The notes under the pieces were generated by a model. That model had not been told where the DNA came from, did not search any database, and was given only the letters and a program-made list of their open reading frames with translations. Shown one piece after another: positions 1-7,438 of a stretch of DNA of 59,073 nt. This DNA is from Pseudomonadota bacterium (lineage in GTDB: Bacteria; Pseudomonadota; Gammaproteobacteria; Steroidobacterales; Woeseiaceae): assembly GCA_022563195.1 (NCBI GenBank), contig JADFNV010000017.1, positions 1 to 59,073 of the forward strand, written 5' to 3'. A program made the position numbers and the translations under genes. The stretch's first letter is position 1. The number at the start of each line of letters is the position of its first letter.

Positions 1-258
1 GCTTACTAACAGGACGTTATCGGCTCGTAAGCCAGTCAATAACGTCTCACGTTGTGTTGGAAGGCGACTTCTGGGGTCAGATTGTTGTGGAGTTTTGACA
101 CAGCCTCGGCCGAAAGCGGCCCCTCACTTTGCCCAAATTTCGGTAATCTGAATGACCGCTTTCGGGAAAAGCGGACGTCCTCTCATTTTGACAGTTGCCA
201 AAGTACCTTCGCGTATATGGCGTCAAAGGTTCCCATTAGAAATTCGTTCATGGTGCGG
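1..258. other. Intergenic edge of left accessory region
   Basis: No convincing gene is seen here. Positions 13-20 and 39-46 are an 8-bp inverted repeat (GACGTTAT/ATAACGTC) enclosing a small GGCT-CGTA-AGCC hairpin. Positions 108-178 are one copy of a repeat that recurs at 2872-2940. A 114-codon open frame across 52-396 runs opposite a better supported gene and has no ribosome-binding site or family features. Confidence 0.5.
108..178 (+). repeat. Imperfect direct repeat, copy A
   Basis: This block begins GGCCGAAAGCGG and ends with a GACCGCTTT...AAAGCGGAC palindrome. A diverged copy in the same orientation lies at 2872-2940. The two copies bracket the three accessory genes at 259-2805. Each end carries an inverted CCGCTTT/AAAGCGG element, so each copy could fold. 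Its function is unknown; it may be a general intergenic repeat of this genome rather than an element boundary. Confidence 0.6.
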
Positions 259-708
259 CTACCCGTCTTTTCGTTCTTGATGCGCTTCGGCCGAGCCTAT
301 ATGCTTGCCAACGACTTTGACTATGTGCTGCATTGCTTGGTCGGCCGTATCGTACTTGTGAGTCGTTTCACTACGTTCGGGGGCAAAGCTAAATGATATG
401 GTTTCTTCGATAGCGTACTTTTCATTGTTAAGGTCAGTGGAAATACTCAACCTGTGACTAGACGCACTATCCCTTACGGTCACACTTGCTATATGACCGT
501 GTATCGACGGTCTAATCATCAAACCTTCGACTTCGCCTATTTCGTCGCGTAATGCTTCAATCAATTTGATAAGCGGGGCCATCATCGTCACCCCGTCGGC
601 AACACGTTTCTCGGTGTCGTCTAGCATTTCCTGAACCTTAGCCTTTTCCACGTCAATTGCTTCGGCCAACGCGGCCCGTAAGTGCTTCTTAATGTTTTCG
701 TCAGACAT
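259..708 (-). CDS. Hypothetical protein, partner of HEPN-like gene
   Basis: 149 residues. I do not recognise the family. The first half (about residues 5-60) is strongly helical and charged, compatible with a coiled coil, and the second half looks like beta strands (IHGHIASVTVRDS, HRLSISTDL). There is no signal peptide or membrane segment. It starts 11 bp downstream of the stop of the HEPN-like gene at 720-1304 on the same strand, so the two are probably co-transcribed. A role as antitoxin or scaffold for that neighbour is a guess from position only. Confidence 0.6.
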   Translation of the reverse strand: MSDENIKKHLRAALAEAIDVEKAKVQEMLDDTEKRVADGVTMMAPLIKLIEALRDEIGEVEGLMIRPSIHGHIASVTVRDSASSHRLSISTDLNNEKYAIEETISFSFAPERSETTHKYDTADQAMQHIVKVVGKHIGSAEAHQERKDG

Positions 709-719
709 TGGCTTTTTAT

Positions 720-1304
720 CTACTCCGGTACCGAAACTGTACCATCGTCAGCCACATCAAAGTTCTTCTCGACCGCGTTCCCGCCGGTAAAGCAGCCAGA
801 TAGTCTACTGAACGCTTGACCTAACGCGTTCGCTTCGTCTCTCAGTTCTTCGAAATCCTCGACCCGGTATTGAAACTCTTTAACGTTTGCGCCTTTCTTG
901 TTCTTACTAAACTTCAATCCAAGTGCCGTACCCCAATCGGTCGTTTGATCGTTGCCATATCCGATTACCCAAGTGCCGTGTATAACGTCGTTACGCCGCG
1001 AGATTAGCTTTTGGTGGCGGTCTAGCAGGTTCTTAACGATTGCTTCTTCGTCGGCGTTGGTAGGCCGCATATGGCCTATGAGAGATTGCAGCATTACGCG
1101 CATCGGTTCGGCCGTGTAGTCGGCCAACAAAATGTGCACGATGTCTTGGTCTTTCAGCCCGGCGCTTGCCAGTAGCCACAGTATGCAACGCCATTGTTGA
1201 TGCGTGATCGCTTCGAACTCTACAACGAACTCTCCAATAGCTCGATGCAGTCCCTTTATTTGGCCGTCACGCACCATGTCGCGATAGGTGTTAAATACTC
1301 CCAT
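720..1304 (-). CDS. HEPN-like protein, hypothetical
   Basis: 194 residues, soluble, mostly helical. Around residues 102-112 it carries RRNDVIHGTW, matching the R-N/D-x(3-6)-H motif of HEPN RNases and HEPN-like nucleotide-binding proteins, placed late in a helical bundle as in that fold. HEPN proteins are often the toxic part of two-gene defence or toxin-antitoxin modules. Here it is the first gene of a two-gene operon. Assignment rests on one short motif and predicted helicity, so catalytic activity is uncertain. Confidence 0.6.
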   Translation of the reverse strand: MGVFNTYRDMVRDGQIKGLHRAIGEFVVEFEAITHQQWRCILWLLASAGLKDQDIVHILLADYTAEPMRVMLQSLIGHMRPTNADEEAIVKNLLDRHQKLISRRNDVIHGTWVIGYGNDQTTDWGTALGLKFSKNKKGANVKEFQYRVEDFEELRDEANALGQAFSRLSGCFTGGNAVEKNFDVADDGTVSVPE

Positions 1305-1557
1305 GCGCCCAGATGATACGTTAGTGGCGAACTAATACGCGTCAAATTGCCAGCGGAAACGGGTCTAGGTCGATTTGCATATAATTCGAATAGCGCGCCC
1401 GTGCTTTGAACATGTCCGCTTTACCCCCGGAAGCAGACATTGAGCTAATATCATGCAAAGGGGCCGCTAATGACCCCAAGCAGCCATTCGAAATCCGGCG
1501 CTAATGATTACGCACCATCACCAATAACGATTTGGCATGCATATCGGAGTGGACAAG
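1305..1557. promoter_or_regulatory. Divergent intergenic region between accessory genes
   Basis: About 250 bp separate the minus-strand operon (starting at 1304) from the plus-strand gene at 1558, so promoters for both should lie here. A TATAAT sits at 1380-1385 on the plus strand, but no good -35 is found 16-18 bp upstream of it, so I do not assign a specific promoter. No operator palindrome is obvious. Confidence 0.35.
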
Positions 1558-2805
1558 ATGACATCAAATCTGCTTATTGATCGATGGGCGGAGCTGCCCT
1601 CGGATGAACTGAGGCTATTGCTGCGGGAAACGATCGGCGGCCTAGGTCAGATCGAGAAGGAGGATTCACAGAAGAAACTTTACATTCCCGAAGGGCGTAA
1701 TCGCTGCAAGGTAGTTCTAACGTATACCGACCACAAGATAACCAAGATTGAGCCAGGACCGGCCTTTAGTCGCGATGAATGGCAAAGCATCTCGGAGGAA
1801 ATCGACAAATCCATTCTAGTCGGGCCTACGAAAGTAGGGCGAGACGTTAGTTTCTGCAGCTTCCGTGTGGATGGTTCGTGGCGAGGAGAAAAGTCGGGAG
1901 TGCAGATTTTGCCGCCGCCGTCGGATGCTCCTCGTGCGCCGGTTGAAATCGCCGAGCACCCCTTCATCCTAGAATTTCCAATCAAGGTGACTGAACGATA
2001 CCCGATTACTAACTTCCGGCGGATGCGTGAGCACAACCGTCTCACGCTCGCACTTAACGCCCTGCTCAATGCTCGATTTACCATGCAGCCACGCCGCGCC
2101 GACCATTTCTGGGCGAGCGTGCCCGTTGAGCAGAAATGGTGGAATCGTTACCTATTCTTCTGGCGCCGTCGCCAAAACCCACCTCCAAAGATCCAGTGGG
2201 TTCAAGAGTTCTACTTTGCAAACTTTGGAAAAGCCGTCGTTGACGACTTGTCATCGCCGTTTTCTCACCAACTTATGGTGTTGGATGATGAAGATTATTA
2301 CCGGAAATTTGGGGTCGACGGACAGGGCTTACGAGTTCCGTCAGATCTCGATGACTTATTGGTTAGATACAGCGCACTAAGAGGCGAAAAACGTGAGAAA
2401 TTTGATCGTGCCTGTTACTGGATGGACATGTATTCTCGTCTATGGAATCGCACTGCGTCAGGCTCCTTCGCCGCCTTGGTGTCTGCGATTGAAGCTTTAA
2501 CAGAACGGGGTGATATACATTATTTTGATTGCCCGACGTGCAACAGTCCGACGCAACACGAAATACCGGGAGCTAATCGACGGTTCGGTGAATTTCTCGA
2601 AGATCATGCACCCGGGAATGTTTTGAAGAAACGTCGAAACGAAATGTATTCCCTCCGATCAGGAATCCTCCATGGCAGCAAGTTGATGCAACTCGATCAG
2701 GATCTTGCGTTTGGATGGGACCTACCTTGGTGGAACGAGTACCAACTGCACAACGAATTGGCTGGCGTTGCAAGTATCGCAATTCGGAATTGGCTCAAGA
2801 GATAA
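1558..2805 (+). CDS. Apea/HEPN-like domain protein, hypothetical
   Basis: 415 residues from the ATG at 1558, preceded by GGAG with an 8-nt spacer; an in-frame ATG at 1537 lacks such a site. The N-terminal two thirds are unrecognised. The C-terminal third contains a helix ending in IEALTERG, a CPTC cysteine pair, then RNEMYSLRSGILHG, which resembles the conserved R-x(n)-RS-x-x-HG end of Apea-like HEPN domains. No membrane segment. Such proteins occur in defence islands and accessory regions. It is transcribed away from another HEPN-like gene. Biochemical role unknown. Confidence 0.65.
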   Translation: MTSNLLIDRWAELPSDELRLLLRETIGGLGQIEKEDSQKKLYIPEGRNRCKVVLTYTDHKITKIEPGPAFSRDEWQSISEEIDKSILVGPTKVGRDVSFCSFRVDGSWRGEKSGVQILPPPSDAPRAPVEIAEHPFILEFPIKVTERYPITNFRRMREHNRLTLALNALLNARFTMQPRRADHFWASVPVEQKWWNRYLFFWRRRQNPPPKIQWVQEFYFANFGKAVVDDLSSPFSHQLMVLDDEDYYRKFGVDGQGLRVPSDLDDLLVRYSALRGEKREKFDRACYWMDMYSRLWNRTASGSFAALVSAIEALTERGDIHYFDCPTCNSPTQHEIPGANRRFGEFLEDHAPGNVLKKRRNEMYSLRSGILHGSKLMQLDQDLAFGWDLPWWNEYQLHNELAGVASIAIRNWLKR

Positions 2806-2871
2806 AGCACGAGTACGAGAGGCGGAGGGCAATGTAACGCCCTCGTGACGCCTTGCCGACTGATCGCAAAT

Positions 2872-2940
2872 GGCCGAAAGCGGACTGTCAAATTCTCACC
2901 TTTCCAATGATCTGAACGACCGCTTTTGGTGAAAGTGGAC
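2872..2940 (+). repeat. Imperfect direct repeat, copy B
   Basis: Second copy of the element at 108-178, again GGCCGAAAGCGG at the left and ACGACCGCTTT...GAAAGTGGAC at the right, with internal divergence. It lies 66 bp after the Apea/HEPN-like gene. Just to its right, 2951-2974 contains a 12-bp near-tandem repeat (two copies of GTTGGTTAAAC). Confidence 0.6.
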
Positions 2941-2974
2941 ATTATTTAGAGTTGGTTAAACGGTTGGTTAAACC

Positions 2975-3008
2975 AAAAACGGGCTAGCTAAAAGTAAGCT
3001 AACCCGTT
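2975..3008 (-). terminator. Rho-independent terminator after tRNA-Glu fragment
   Basis: On the minus strand the arms at 3008-2997 and 2989-2978 form a 12-bp stem (one G-U pair on this strand) with a 7-nt loop, followed directly by five T residues. It lies 9 bp downstream of the CCA end of the tRNA-Glu fragment, as expected for that tRNA's native terminator. This suggests the 3' half of the tRNA is still in its original downstream context. Confidence 0.75.
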
Positions 3009-3016
3009 GATTTAAT

Positions 3017-3062
3017 TGGTACTCCCTACCGGATTCGAACCGGTGTTAGCGCCGTGAGAGAG
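3017..3062 (-). pseudogene. 3' half of tRNA-Glu (CTC), probable attachment-site remnant
   Basis: Read on the minus strand, this is an anticodon loop with CTC, the 3' anticodon-stem strand GGCGC, TAAC, a T arm with a 5-bp stem (ACCGG/CCGGT) and loop TTCGAAT, the acceptor 3' strand AGGGAGT, A, and CCA. The arrangement GGCG-TAAC before the T arm matches bacterial tRNA-Glu. The 5' half is absent: sequence beyond 3062 does not supply a D arm or acceptor partner. A split at the anticodon loop is the usual result of tyrosine-integrase insertion into a tRNA gene. Confidence 0.75.
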
Positions 3063-3483
3063 CGTCGTCGTGATCCGAACCCTAGATCACTTGATGTGCG
3101 CCTACGAAAATAAAAAAATGGCATGTCCAGAGAGAGGGGTATGGTACCGAATGGCAATCGCCCCTAGTGCCTGAAATACGAAGTCGTTGGTCAGAAATGT
3201 ATGAGACTCTTTTGAAAGTTGTAGATCGCAATTTTCCCGCTGCTGAAGCTATTCATCGGCGACAGATCGCGGCGACGAGCTCATGCTCCGGCTAAAGAGC
3301 AGATCCACTCGATTGCGTCTTGAACCGCGCCATCCGGTAACTGCAGCAGGCCGCCCTGGTGCCCTGCCTCTAGCCGGATCCAGTAACGTTGCTATCCTTG
3401 TCCGGCGCGCATCTAGTTACGCAATCGGCAATAACGGGCTACACGTGTGCATCTGCCTGTACATCAACGTTCCCGCAGGAAGG
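3063..3483. other. Intergenic region without recognisable gene
   Basis: About 420 bp with no supported coding frame. A short perfect inverted repeat GTGATC/GATCAC lies near 3070-3090, close to the tRNA-Glu break. Nothing else is recognised. The stretch may be decayed mobile-element DNA between two tRNA-associated integration sites. Confidence 0.5.
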
Positions 3484-3553
3484 AATTGATAAATGTGGGG
3501 TGTTTTGTGGGGTGTCTATATAGATATGTCAATCTTTACTATATTTATCAATT
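3484..3553. repeat. Inverted repeat and TGTGGGGTGT direct repeats beside tRNA-Ser
   Basis: An 11-bp perfect inverted repeat (3484-3494 AATTGATAAAT and 3543-3553) encloses two copies of a TGTGGGGTGT-type repeat at about 3493-3514. The block lies 16 bp from the 3' end of tRNA-Ser. GT-rich direct repeats immediately after a tRNA 3' end are typical arm-type binding sites of P4-family tyrosine integrases (general knowledge). No integrase gene remains next to it, so this is probably a vestigial or detached integration site. Confidence 0.5.
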
Positions 3554-3569
3554 AGTTATATGAAGAACG

Positions 3570-3660
<91 letters not shown>

Positions 3661-3959
3661 CACAATATTTAATTGTACAAGCGAGCGCGTTGACTCGGTG
3701 CATCCTGCACCTCGCCCTGCGGGCGCTTCCGCTTCACTTCAGCGTCCAAAATCGATCCCAGCGATTTTGTTAGCCACTCAGCCACTTCTCCCACTATTTT
3801 CTAATCATACAAGCGAGGGCGGGATGATTCGCCGCCTATGGCGGCTCACCCCTCAAGGGGGCCGCTCGCTCACTTCATTCGCTGCGCGTTTGTCGGCCGG
3901 CTAAGCCGGCCTCGGATCGAACCCGCGGTACGGTATAAACGTACACTCGCATTGACTCG
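3661..3959 (-). pseudogene. Decayed tRNA-Ser fragments and hairpin cluster
   Basis: Pieces of the tRNA-Ser gene recur here. 3769-3793 resembles its 5' end (GCCACTCAGCCACTTCTCCCAC on the plus strand). 3914-3950 repeats the T arm, variable arm and part of the anticodon stem almost exactly. The spacer following the tRNA (TACAAGCGAG) appears at both about 3676 and 3809. Between the pieces are three adjacent hairpins: GCCGCC-TAT-GGCGGC near 3830-3843, CCCCTCAAGGGG near 3850-3861, and GGCCGGCT-A-AGCCGGCC near 3895-3911. No intact second tRNA or protein gene is present. Confidence 0.65.
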
Positions 3960-4217
3960 TTAATCGCTAATGATGAGAGTCGGCGGCAAATCAAGGCAGG
4001 GAGAACCAGCCGGCCGCGGCGGCTGCGGCGATGCCTCCGGCAATGGCATTTCCTTTAGTGGCTCAAGATCGTTCAGGCCATCCGGTGCTTCAACACGTTT
4101 GCCCTCTGTCGCTAATTGATAAACCCTGACGTCATCGCAGGCGCGCTCGATCGACCCGCCACACGCAGACAAACCTAGCAGCATTCCTGCCAGAATGATC
4201 AGCCGCTTCCCTGTCAT
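3960..4217 (-). CDS. Small lipoprotein downstream of dapA
   Basis: 85 residues. The N-terminus is a lipoprotein signal: basic MTGKR, a hydrophobic stretch, and the lipobox LSAC with the lipidated cysteine near residue 19. The mature part is short, proline-rich (PLPEASPQPPRPAGSP) and has two further cysteines. It overlaps dapA by 4 bp on the same strand, so it is translationally coupled. In E. coli the gene after dapA encodes the BAM-complex lipoprotein BamC, but this protein is far shorter and no homology can be claimed. Function unknown; probably anchored in the outer membrane. Confidence 0.7.
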   Translation of the reverse strand: MTGKRLIILAGMLLGLSACGGSIERACDDVRVYQLATEGKRVEAPDGLNDLEPLKEMPLPEASPQPPRPAGSPCLDLPPTLIISD

Positions 4218-5104
4218 TGCTCATTCTCCAATTGCACACCAGCCATCGCCAAAGCTGCTCGCATCTCATTGTGGTACTGCTCATTGAACGTCGTTAGAGG
4301 TAATCGCAGATCGGGCGACATGAGCCCCATCTGACTTAGTGCCCATTTTACCGGGATTGGGTTCGACTCAACGAATAGCGACTTGTTCAGCGCTTGCAAG
4401 GAATCGTCCAGTGCCTGCGCCTGCGCATGATCGCCGCTGGCCGCCAACGAACACAACCTGGCCATCGCGGCTGGCACCACGTTACCGCTCACCGTCACAA
4501 CTCCATGACCGCCCTGCTCGATAAACGGCAACACCGTAAAATCATCGCCGCTGTAAAGCATGAAATCCTCGTCGACTACAGCTTGTATCTGCCTCAGGCG
4601 CTCAATGTCTCCGGTCGCTTCCTTGATGCCGAGAATGTTTTCATGCGCCGCTAACCGCGCCACCGTCTCGGGCAACAGGTCCGAGCTCGTCCGTCCTGGT
4701 ACGTTGTAGACCACAACGGGCTTCGATACCGCGTCTGCAACGGCCGAGAAATGCCGATACATACCTTCTTGTACCGGTTTGTTGTAATAGGGCACAACCA
4801 GCAGATAAGCATCGATTCCGGAATCCGCGACTGCAAGCGATAAATCGATCGTCTGCGCCGTCGAATTCGAACCCGTGCCAGCAATTACGGGCAGACGACC
4901 GTCAACAAATTCCACGGCCCGCGAAATTAAGTCCACATGCTCCGATCTAGCGAGGGTCGCTGCTTCACCCGTCGTTCCGGCGATCACGAATCCATTGCTG
5001 CCTTCACTGACGTGAAATTCAATGAGGCGCTTGAGAGCTGCATAATCCACCCGATTTTGCTCATCGAAGGGCGTCACTAATGCGACCAGAGAGCCTTTAA
5101 ACAC
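4214..5104 (-). CDS. dapA: 4-hydroxy-tetrahydrodipicolinate synthase
   Basis: Condenses pyruvate with aspartate semialdehyde in the lysine/diaminopimelate pathway, in the cytoplasm. 296 residues, the usual length. The GTG at 5104 is chosen as start because it gives the family N-terminus (FKGSLVALVTPF) and has CGAGGA 6 nt upstream; an upstream TTG at 5122 overlaps that site. Key residues are present at the E. coli positions: Thr44-Thr45 in GTTGE, Tyr107, Tyr133, Arg138 in YNVPGRT, and the Schiff-base Lys161 in GIKEATGD. Divergent from gcvR, as in E. coli. Confidence 0.97.
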   Translation of the reverse strand: MFKGSLVALVTPFDEQNRVDYAALKRLIEFHVSEGSNGFVIAGTTGEAATLARSEHVDLISRAVEFVDGRLPVIAGTGSNSTAQTIDLSLAVADSGIDAYLLVVPYYNKPVQEGMYRHFSAVADAVSKPVVVYNVPGRTSSDLLPETVARLAAHENILGIKEATGDIERLRQIQAVVDEDFMLYSGDDFTVLPFIEQGGHGVVTVSGNVVPAAMARLCSLAASGDHAQAQALDDSLQALNKSLFVESNPIPVKWALSQMGLMSPDLRLPLTTFNEQYHNEMRAALAMAGVQLENEQ

Positions 5105-5252
5105 CGCTTGTCCTCGCCACAAATAAGGCGGCGATGTTACTGTTGATGTTCAGTGCTGGCAAGAAACAACAGCGAGTCGGTGCGATTCTCTGGATCCAAC
5201 GACTAATCGTGGTTATTATGCCTCAAAATTAAACTAGGATAATTCTAGATAT

Positions 5253-5783
5253 ATGTCACAACTTATTGTTTTATCTGCTGTTGGAACAGACCGAACCGGT
5301 GTTGTTCAGGATATCACCAAAGTCATCCTGTCCTGCGGCGGAAATATCGAAGAAAGCCGCATGACAACACTTGGCACCGAGTTCGCGATGCTCATGCTGG
5401 TTTCCGGCAATTGGCACACCCTCACCCGACTCGAGAAAGAACTTGAAAAGCTCAGCGATGAGGACAACCTCACTGTCGCAATACGCAAGACCGGGGAACA
5501 GGGGCCCAAAGAAGATCGGATGCCCTATGCCGTCGATGTCTATAGCCTGGATCAACAGGGCATTGTGTTCAATCTCGCTAATTTCTTCGCATCCCGGGAT
5601 ATTGAAATTGCGGATGTCGCAACCCGACGATATGCCGCAGCACACACGGGTGCGCCGATGTTTTCGGTGCAAATGGCCGTTAATGTTCCCGCAACCGTGC
5701 ATATCGCTCAGCTTCGCGACGAATTTCTCGAGCTCTGCGACCGATTGAACCTCGATGGTATCCTCGAACCCGTCAAAGCCTGA
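5253..5783 (+). CDS. gcvR: Glycine cleavage system regulatory protein, tandem ACT domains
   Basis: 176 residues with two ACT domains (about residues 3-75 and 90-170). The opening LIVLSAVGTDRTGVVQDIT and the second-domain DQQGIVFNLANFFASRDIEI are characteristic of GcvR. In E. coli GcvR binds GcvA and represses the gcv operon when glycine is absent. Position divergent from dapA and upstream of bepA matches enteric synteny. No gcvA or gcvTHP genes are in this window, so the target is inferred from the family only. Confidence 0.9.
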   Translation: MSQLIVLSAVGTDRTGVVQDITKVILSCGGNIEESRMTTLGTEFAMLMLVSGNWHTLTRLEKELEKLSDEDNLTVAIRKTGEQGPKEDRMPYAVDVYSLDQQGIVFNLANFFASRDIEIADVATRRYAAAHTGAPMFSVQMAVNVPATVHIAQLRDEFLELCDRLNLDGILEPVKA

Positions 5784-5813
5784 CAGGTCGAGGCTTGATT
5801 TCAGGAGAACTCA

Positions 5814-7433
5814 TTGCCAGGACCTATATGGCTTTGTCATCCGCTGGATGCACAGAGCCGTTATGATGTGGAACAGAAATGGACCGGTCCTGTCCTAGAC
5901 CAAGGTAAGCCCCTTTTTGAGAACAGCCTCTTGATCTATGCTTTTCTGAAACGTGCCCTGCTCTGCGTAACGATATCAGCCGTCATATTCGTCAGTGGTG
6001 CGGGTGCCGATGACCTGCAGTTACCTGAGATGGGTAGTCCGGCTGATGCGATCATGTCGAAGTCCGTTGAGTCTCAAATCGGTCGGGCAATCATGCGCGA
6101 CATTCGACGCAGCGGCCAGGTCGTCGAAGATCCGCAAATTACCGAGTACATCAACGAGATAGGGCATCGTATCGCGGCGCAAACTAATGACGGCGATCAC
6201 GAATTTACGTTTTTTGTCATCGACGACGGGCGCATCAACGCGTTCGCACTCCCCGGTGGCTACATCGGCGTCCACACGGGCCTTATCCAAGCCACTCGTA
6301 ATGAGGATGAATTGGCTGGTGTGATTGCGCATGAAATCGCCCACGTCACACAACGGCATCTTGCTCGTGCCATTCACGCCAATTCCCGCCAGAGTATTTT
6401 GACGACCGCTTTGATGCTCGGTGCGATGATACTTGGCGCGACCGGTGGCAGCGGCGATGCGGTGCAAGGAGCCATTGCGGTGGCTCAAGGCACCGCCGCC
6501 CAACAACAGATCAACTTTACGCGCAGCAACGAGTACGAGGCGGACCGAATCGGTATCGGTGCGCTCGCTGATGCCGAATTCGATCCTTACGGCATGGCGT
6601 CGTTCTTCGAAGTGATGTCACGTCAGGATACCTCGGCACCCGACATGCGAATTCCGGAATTTTTGCGCAGCCACCCAGTCACGACGGCGCGCATTGCCGA
6701 AGCACGCAATCGTGCCCGCAGCTACACACGAATTCAAAGCGACGACTCTGTGAACTACGGCATCGCCCGCGCGCGCTTGCTCGTCGCCAGCCACGATACA
6801 CCCGAGCAGGCGCTTGCCGATGTTGAAAGACGCCCATACGAGCACCAGACAGATGTCGAACGCTACGGACGAGCAGTCGCCTACCAACGTGCGGGCCGCG
6901 ATCGTGAAGCCAATATTATTTTCGAGGAACTGGCGGCCAAGGACCAGAAAATCATCGCGTATCATATCGGTCTCGCACAGACCGAACTGGCTTTGGAGCA
7001 ATACCATAGGGGGCAACAGACGTTCGATCGAGCAGTGGAGCTATTTCCGCGTAATGTGCCGCTTGTCATTCACTATGGCGAAGCGCTTATGCTACTTGGC
7101 AAGGCCGATCAGGCACATACAATGCTTCTCGACCTGATGAACAACGTGCCACCCACGCCTGAGCAGGTCCGTTTGATAGCCCGCGCTGCCAACGAAGCCG
7201 GCGACGTCGCCGAATCGTATTATTACTTGTCGGAATACCGCTTGATGACCGGCGATCTCATCGGCGGCATTGGACTTCTGCGTCAGGCGCTCGCATTGCC
7301 CGTACTTCAGGAGATTCAGCGCATTCGCTTTGAAGCGCGTATCGACTTTATCCGTGAGTTCATGACTGAAGATCAACTCAGACAATTACAAAGAAGTCGA
7401 TCGTTCGAGTCCTCAGCCCTCAACAGTTACTGA
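5814..7433 (+). CDS. bepA: M48 metalloprotease with TPR repeats, BepA family
   Basis: Periplasmic zinc protease and chaperone that assists LptD assembly and degrades stalled outer-membrane proteins. Contains HEIAH (residues 173-177), the third zinc ligand in NEYEAD (about 242), the HPVTTAR motif, and a C-terminal TPR region (about 330-539). The start is uncertain: TTG at 5814 has a strong AGGAG 6 nt upstream but adds about 39 non-family residues before the hydrophobic signal; TTG at 5931 would place the signal peptide at the very N-terminus. mlaA follows 5 bp after the stop, suggesting a joint envelope operon. Confidence 0.93.
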   Translation: MPGPIWLCHPLDAQSRYDVEQKWTGPVLDQGKPLFENSLLIYAFLKRALLCVTISAVIFVSGAGADDLQLPEMGSPADAIMSKSVESQIGRAIMRDIRRSGQVVEDPQITEYINEIGHRIAAQTNDGDHEFTFFVIDDGRINAFALPGGYIGVHTGLIQATRNEDELAGVIAHEIAHVTQRHLARAIHANSRQSILTTALMLGAMILGATGGSGDAVQGAIAVAQGTAAQQQINFTRSNEYEADRIGIGALADAEFDPYGMASFFEVMSRQDTSAPDMRIPEFLRSHPVTTARIAEARNRARSYTRIQSDDSVNYGIARARLLVASHDTPEQALADVERRPYEHQTDVERYGRAVAYQRAGRDREANIIFEELAAKDQKIIAYHIGLAQTELALEQYHRGQQTFDRAVELFPRNVPLVIHYGEALMLLGKADQAHTMLLDLMNNVPPTPEQVRLIARAANEAGDVAESYYYLSEYRLMTGDLIGGIGLLRQALALPVLQEIQRIRFEARIDFIREFMTEDQLRQLQRSRSFESSALNSY

Positions 7434-7438
7434 GCCCC

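Noticed and set aside
52..396. 114-codon open frame on the plus strand
   Set aside because: Antisense to the better supported gene at 259-708, no ribosome site, composition not protein-like.
1380..1385. TATAAT as a promoter for the Apea/HEPN-like gene
   Set aside because: No acceptable -35 hexamer at 16-18 bp spacing and over 170 bp from the start codon.
4214..5122. Longer dapA starting at the TTG at 5122
   Set aside because: Its first codons overlap the Shine-Dalgarno of the GTG at 5104, which matches the family N-terminus.
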